Program-made: the position numbers and the translations under genes
In this document: positions 61,559 to 64,000 of the stretch, one piece after another
Layout: each line of letters starts with the position of its first letter
Numbering within the stretch: position 1 is the first letter of the stretch
Assembly (NCBI RefSeq): GCF_010119205.1
Contig: NZ_WRXM01000002.1
Location: forward strand, 178,982-242,981
Direction: 5' to 3'
Source of the DNA: Haloarcula limicola
Lineage (GTDB): Archaea > Halobacteriota > Halobacteria > Halobacteriales > Haloarculaceae
DNA: 64,000 bases
The notes under the pieces: model-generated
What the model saw: the letters and a program-made list of their open reading frames with translations, nothing else
Told to the model about the DNA's origin: nothing
Database searches by the model: none

Positions 61559-62101
61559 TCATGGTTCCTCGATTCGGACCGTCGTCTCGGCGGCTAACCC
61601 TTTCTCGGCCGCGTCGGGGACGGAGAGCGACGCGCCGATGGCGTACTCGCCGGGACCGACCGGTTCCCACTCCGTCTCGCTGACTTTGAACGACTGCGAC
61701 CAGCGACGGGTGAACCGCTTTCGCTCGCCGCGGTCGAACGAGAAGACGCGCTCTTCCTCGGGCAGGTCGGCGGGCACCTTCGACGCTTCGGGGTGGCCAT
61801 CTACGTCCCATGTCCACAGGCGGGGCGTGGGCGTCCGAACGGTGATCGGAATCGGAAACGCGTTCTTCAGCGTCACGCGAACGGGGACGTCCGTGCCCGA
61901 TTGGTAGGTGTCCCGCGGCGTCTCGACGGCGACGGAGAGCGCGCGGTCGCGGAGCCACTCGGGGACGAGCAGGCGGCTCAGCGTCTCGCCAGGGACCGAC
62001 CGCATCGCCGCCGGCGTCGCGTCGTCGCCGCGGCGCTCGCGCGGGGCGAACGAATCGTCGTCGTCGCGCTTGAGCGCGTGGGAGTCGTAGATGCGTCGCA
62101 T
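61559..62101 (-). CDS. Conserved haloarchaeal protein, possibly beta-sandwich (BsuPI-like)
   Basis: 180 residues from the ATG at 62101 (MRRIYDSHALKRDDDD). The C-terminal part (about 62-180) has alternating strands (VAVETPRDTYQSGTDVPVRVTLKNAFPIPITV, RLWTWDVDG, GEYAIGASLSV) like the BsuPI/Ig-type fold of intracellular inhibitors, though this is a shape-level guess. The N-terminal 60 residues are polar and acidic. It lies between the ABC transporter gene and the zinc-ribbon membrane gene on the same strand. Confidence 0.65.
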   Translation of the reverse strand: MRRIYDSHALKRDDDDSFAPRERRGDDATPAAMRSVPGETLSRLLVPEWLRDRALSVAVETPRDTYQSGTDVPVRVTLKNAFPIPITVRTPTPRLWTWDVDGHPEASKVPADLPEEERVFSFDRGERKRFTRRWSQSFKVSETEWEPVGPGEYAIGASLSVPDAAEKGLAAETTVRIEEP

Positions 62102-62140
62102 TGGTATCGATAGGTACCGTCCGGTGAAAGCCTTCACCGG

Positions 62141-63481
62141 TCAGTCGTCGGCGTACGCGCCGCCGGCCGCACCGTCCTCGCCGCGGTCGCGGTACTCGTC
62201 GTCGTACAGCAGGCAGGCGATTCGGTGGCTGTCGCCGTCGCCGGTTGGGATCTGGTCGGGATGGGTCGTCTCGCAGGGCGAGGTGAACGCCGCGTCGAGG
62301 TGGTCGGCCGCGGCCTCGACGCCGTCGTCGTGGAGCCTGTCGATGCCGGCGGAGACCGCCTCCTCGGCGTCGGGGTCGGCCAGTCGCTCCGGCAGGCCGA
62401 ACTCCTCGCGGACCAGCCGACCGAGTTCGGCCCGCGAGGCCCGCGTCGGATCGTCGGCCTCGTCGCCCTCCGTCACGGCCGTCACCGAGTCGACGTCGTC
62501 GGCGTCGGCCGCCCGCAGTTTCAGGTCCATCACCGAGCGCCACACGTCCTGTTCGAGGTTGTACTCAGCCGGTTGGATGACCTTCGGACAGCGGGTGTGA
62601 AACCGGCAGCCCGACGGCGGATCCAGCGGCGACGGGACCGTCCCGGGGAGGAATATCTGCTCGCCCTCCCAGAGCGGGTCCGGTTCCGGCACCGCCGACA
62701 GCAGCGCCTCCGTATAGGGGTGGTACGGCGGGTCGAATATCTCCCTGGTCGTCCCGACTTCCGCGAGCTCGCCCAGGTACATCACCGCGATGCGGTCGGA
62801 GATGTGTTCGACGACGCTCAGGTCGTGGGCGATGAAGACGTACGAGAGGCCGTACTCGTCCTGTAGCTCTTCGAGGAGGTTGAGGATCTGGGCCTGGACG
62901 GAGACGTCCAGCGCCGAGACGGGCTCGTCGCAGATGATGACCTCCGGGTCCACGGCCAGCGCCCGGGCGATGCCGATGCGCTGGCGCTGGCCGCCGGAGA
63001 ACTCGTGGGGGTAGCGATGGGAGTGACTGGAGTTCAGTCCGACCGTCTCCAGTAAGTCGTAGATGCGCTGTTCGCGCGCCTCGCCCTCGGCGATGTCGTG
63101 GATGTCGAGCGGTTCGCCGATGATGTCGCCGACGGTCAGTCGCGGGTTGAGGCTGGCGAACGGGTCCTGGAAGATGTACTGTAAGTCCTTCCGGAGGTCC
63201 CGAAGCTTCCCCGACCCCATCTCGGTCAGGTCGTCGCCGCGGTAGTACACGGACCCGTCCGTGGGTTCGGTCAGCCGCAGGATCGCGCGGCCGAGCGTCG
63301 TCTTCCCGCAGCCGCTCTCGCCGACGACGCCGAGGGTCTCCCCCTCGCGGAGTTCGAGGTCGACGCCGTCGACGGCCTTGACCTTCTGTTCGCCCCCGAG
63401 CAAGGAGTCGATGAAGCCGCTGCTGGAGTCGTAGTACTTCTTCAGTCCCTCGACGCGGAGGATGGGGTCGTTACTGGACAT
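62141..63481 (-). CDS. Oligopeptide/dipeptide ABC transporter ATP-binding protein (OppF/DppF type)
   Basis: 446 residues, about 110 longer than typical. Walker [10 protein letters not shown] (54-62), signature [15 protein letters not shown] (161-175), Walker [13 protein letters not shown] and switch His in FIAHDLSVV. The C-terminal oligo-HPY domain has [11 protein letters not shown] but then an insertion of about 85 acidic, charged residues before the closing CETTHPD and [12 protein letters not shown]. Its start overlaps the OppD-like gene stop by 11 bases, so both ATPases are co-translated to energise one importer. Confidence 0.9.
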   Translation of the reverse strand: MSSNDPILRVEGLKKYYDSSSGFIDSLLGGEQKVKAVDGVDLELREGETLGVVGESGCGKTTLGRAILRLTEPTDGSVYYRGDDLTEMGSGKLRDLRKDLQYIFQDPFASLNPRLTVGDIIGEPLDIHDIAEGEAREQRIYDLLETVGLNSSHSHRYPHEFSGGQRQRIGIARALAVDPEVIICDEPVSALDVSVQAQILNLLEELQDEYGLSYVFIAHDLSVVEHISDRIAVMYLGELAEVGTTREIFDPPYHPYTEALLSAVPEPDPLWEGEQIFLPGTVPSPLDPPSGCRFHTRCPKVIQPAEYNLEQDVWRSVMDLKLRAADADDVDSVTAVTEGDEADDPTRASRAELGRLVREEFGLPERLADPDAEEAVSAGIDRLHDDGVEAAADHLDAAFTSPCETTHPDQIPTGDGDSHRIACLLYDDEYRDRGEDGAAGGAYADD

Positions 63482-64000
63482 CCCGTCCCCCCTCGATGCG
63501 GTCGAGGTCTTCGCCCTCGACGGTCACCTCGTAGTCGAGTTCGCCGTCTAAGTCGCCGGTGTAGGCGAGACACGCGGCGGCCCGCTCGTCCGCTATCGTC
63601 GCCGGGTCGCCCGTCTCGGGGTCCACCAGCGGCGGCTCCTTCCGGGTACAGGACTCCTCGGCGTAGGGACACCGCGGGTGGAACGAACACCCCGGCGGCA
63701 CGTCCACGAGGTCCGGCATCGTCCCGGGGATGGTCTGGAGTCGGTCGCGCTCGTCGCCGATGCGCGGAATCGAGCTCATCAGGCCGACCGTGTAGGGGTG
63801 TTTCGGGTCGTAGTAGAGGTCCTCGACGCCCGCCTTCTCGACCGGCCGGCCCGCATACATCACCATCACGCGCTCGCAGATCTTCGCCACGACGCCGAGG
63901 TCGTGGGTGATGAGCTGGATGGCGGCGTCGAACTCCTCGGCGAGGTCCTGTATCTCGTCGAGTATCTTCGCCTCCGTCGTGACGTCCAGCGCCGTCGTCG
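63471..64000 (-). CDS. Oligopeptide/dipeptide ABC transporter ATP-binding protein (OppD/DppD type), partial
   Basis: The C-terminal 176 codons are in the window; the gene runs off the right edge. Visible are TALDVTTEAKILDEIQDLAEEF (after Walker B), the switch motif LITHDLGVVAKIC, and the oligo-HPY domain with PGTMPDLVDVPPGCSFHPRCPYAEESC. The Walker A and signature lie outside the window. It pairs with the OppF-type gene by overlap, and permease and binding-protein genes should be further upstream. Confidence 0.88.
   Translation of the reverse strand, partial: TTALDVTTEAKILDEIQDLAEEFDAAIQLITHDLGVVAKICERVMVMYAGRPVEKAGVEDLYYDPKHPYTVGLMSSIPRIGDERDRLQTIPGTMPDLVDVPPGCSFHPRCPYAEESCTRKEPPLVDPETGDPATIADERAAACLAYTGDLDGELDYEVTVEGEDLDRIEGGRDVQ

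Noticed and set aside
1-64000. Prophage, insertion sequence or defence island
   Set aside because: No transposase, integrase, restriction enzyme, Cas or phage structural motif was found. VapBC is the only toxin-antitoxin-type pair.

Overview
The window is chromosomal DNA from a halophilic archaeon (class Halobacteria). The evidence is high GC, proteins rich in Asp and Glu, near-leaderless genes behind TATA-like boxes, and typical haloarchaeal genes: CetZ1, coenzyme F420 synthesis, archaeosine synthesis (ArcS, RaSEA, TgtA), a HalX response regulator, AglM and a Tat-exported protein. No rRNA operon, CRISPR array, insertion sequence or prophage was recognised. I cannot name the genus.

Layout. 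1-2.1 kb: end of an Lrp-type protein, a small membrane protein, thymidylate kinase and an NDUFA9-like reductase. 2.3-7.5 kb: cetZ1, an overlapping signal-peptide/membrane protein, then cofC, cofG and convergent cofH (F420 chromophore). 7.6-14 kb: a Na+/Ca2+-type exchanger, nadE, purC, a RAD55-like protein with no P-loop, purU, and purS-purQ. purU and purS are separated by a striking cluster of six short hairpins. 14-25 kb: archaeosine synthesis (RaSEA, ArcS, TgtA) interleaved with small membrane proteins, a ubiquitin-like modifier ending in Gly-Gly, a FAD/Rieske fusion, a methyltransferase and a formamidase carrying a zinc ribbon. 25-30 kb: Nudix, a 41-residue membrane peptide, VanZ, TrmY, an unknown protein flanked by related inverted repeats, and a sensor kinase. 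30-38.9 kb: tRNA-Pro(CGG) beside a broken tRNA-Pro copy that contains a hairpin insertion, a sugar-nucleotide block (SQD1-like, two epimerases, AglM), VapBC, and purine salvage (hpt, NCS2 permease, GuaB-like). 39-43.5 kb: DUF4129/DUF7269/DUF58/membrane operon facing a MoxR ATPase. 43.8-48 kb: small zinc ribbons and membrane proteins, a 5-formyl-THF cyclo-ligase-like protein and a disulfide flavoprotein. 48-53.4 kb: an RND exporter with a surface accessory protein, divergent from a TetR regulator, with two matching operators between them. 53.5-62 kb: signalling (PAS, HalX, KaiC-like, histidine kinase, two UspA), NAD kinase, a Tat substrate and haloarchaeal proteins of unknown function. 62-64 kb: two ATPases of a peptide-type ABC importer, the second cut by the window end.

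The best-supported new points are the purU/purS hairpin array and its relation to the hairpin inserted in the tRNA-Pro remnant, the TetR operator pair, the 34-bp repeat that copies the end of a UspA gene with its hairpin, and the cetZ1-overlapping membrane protein as a possible CetZ partner. No complete, unmistakably new defence or mobile system is visible.
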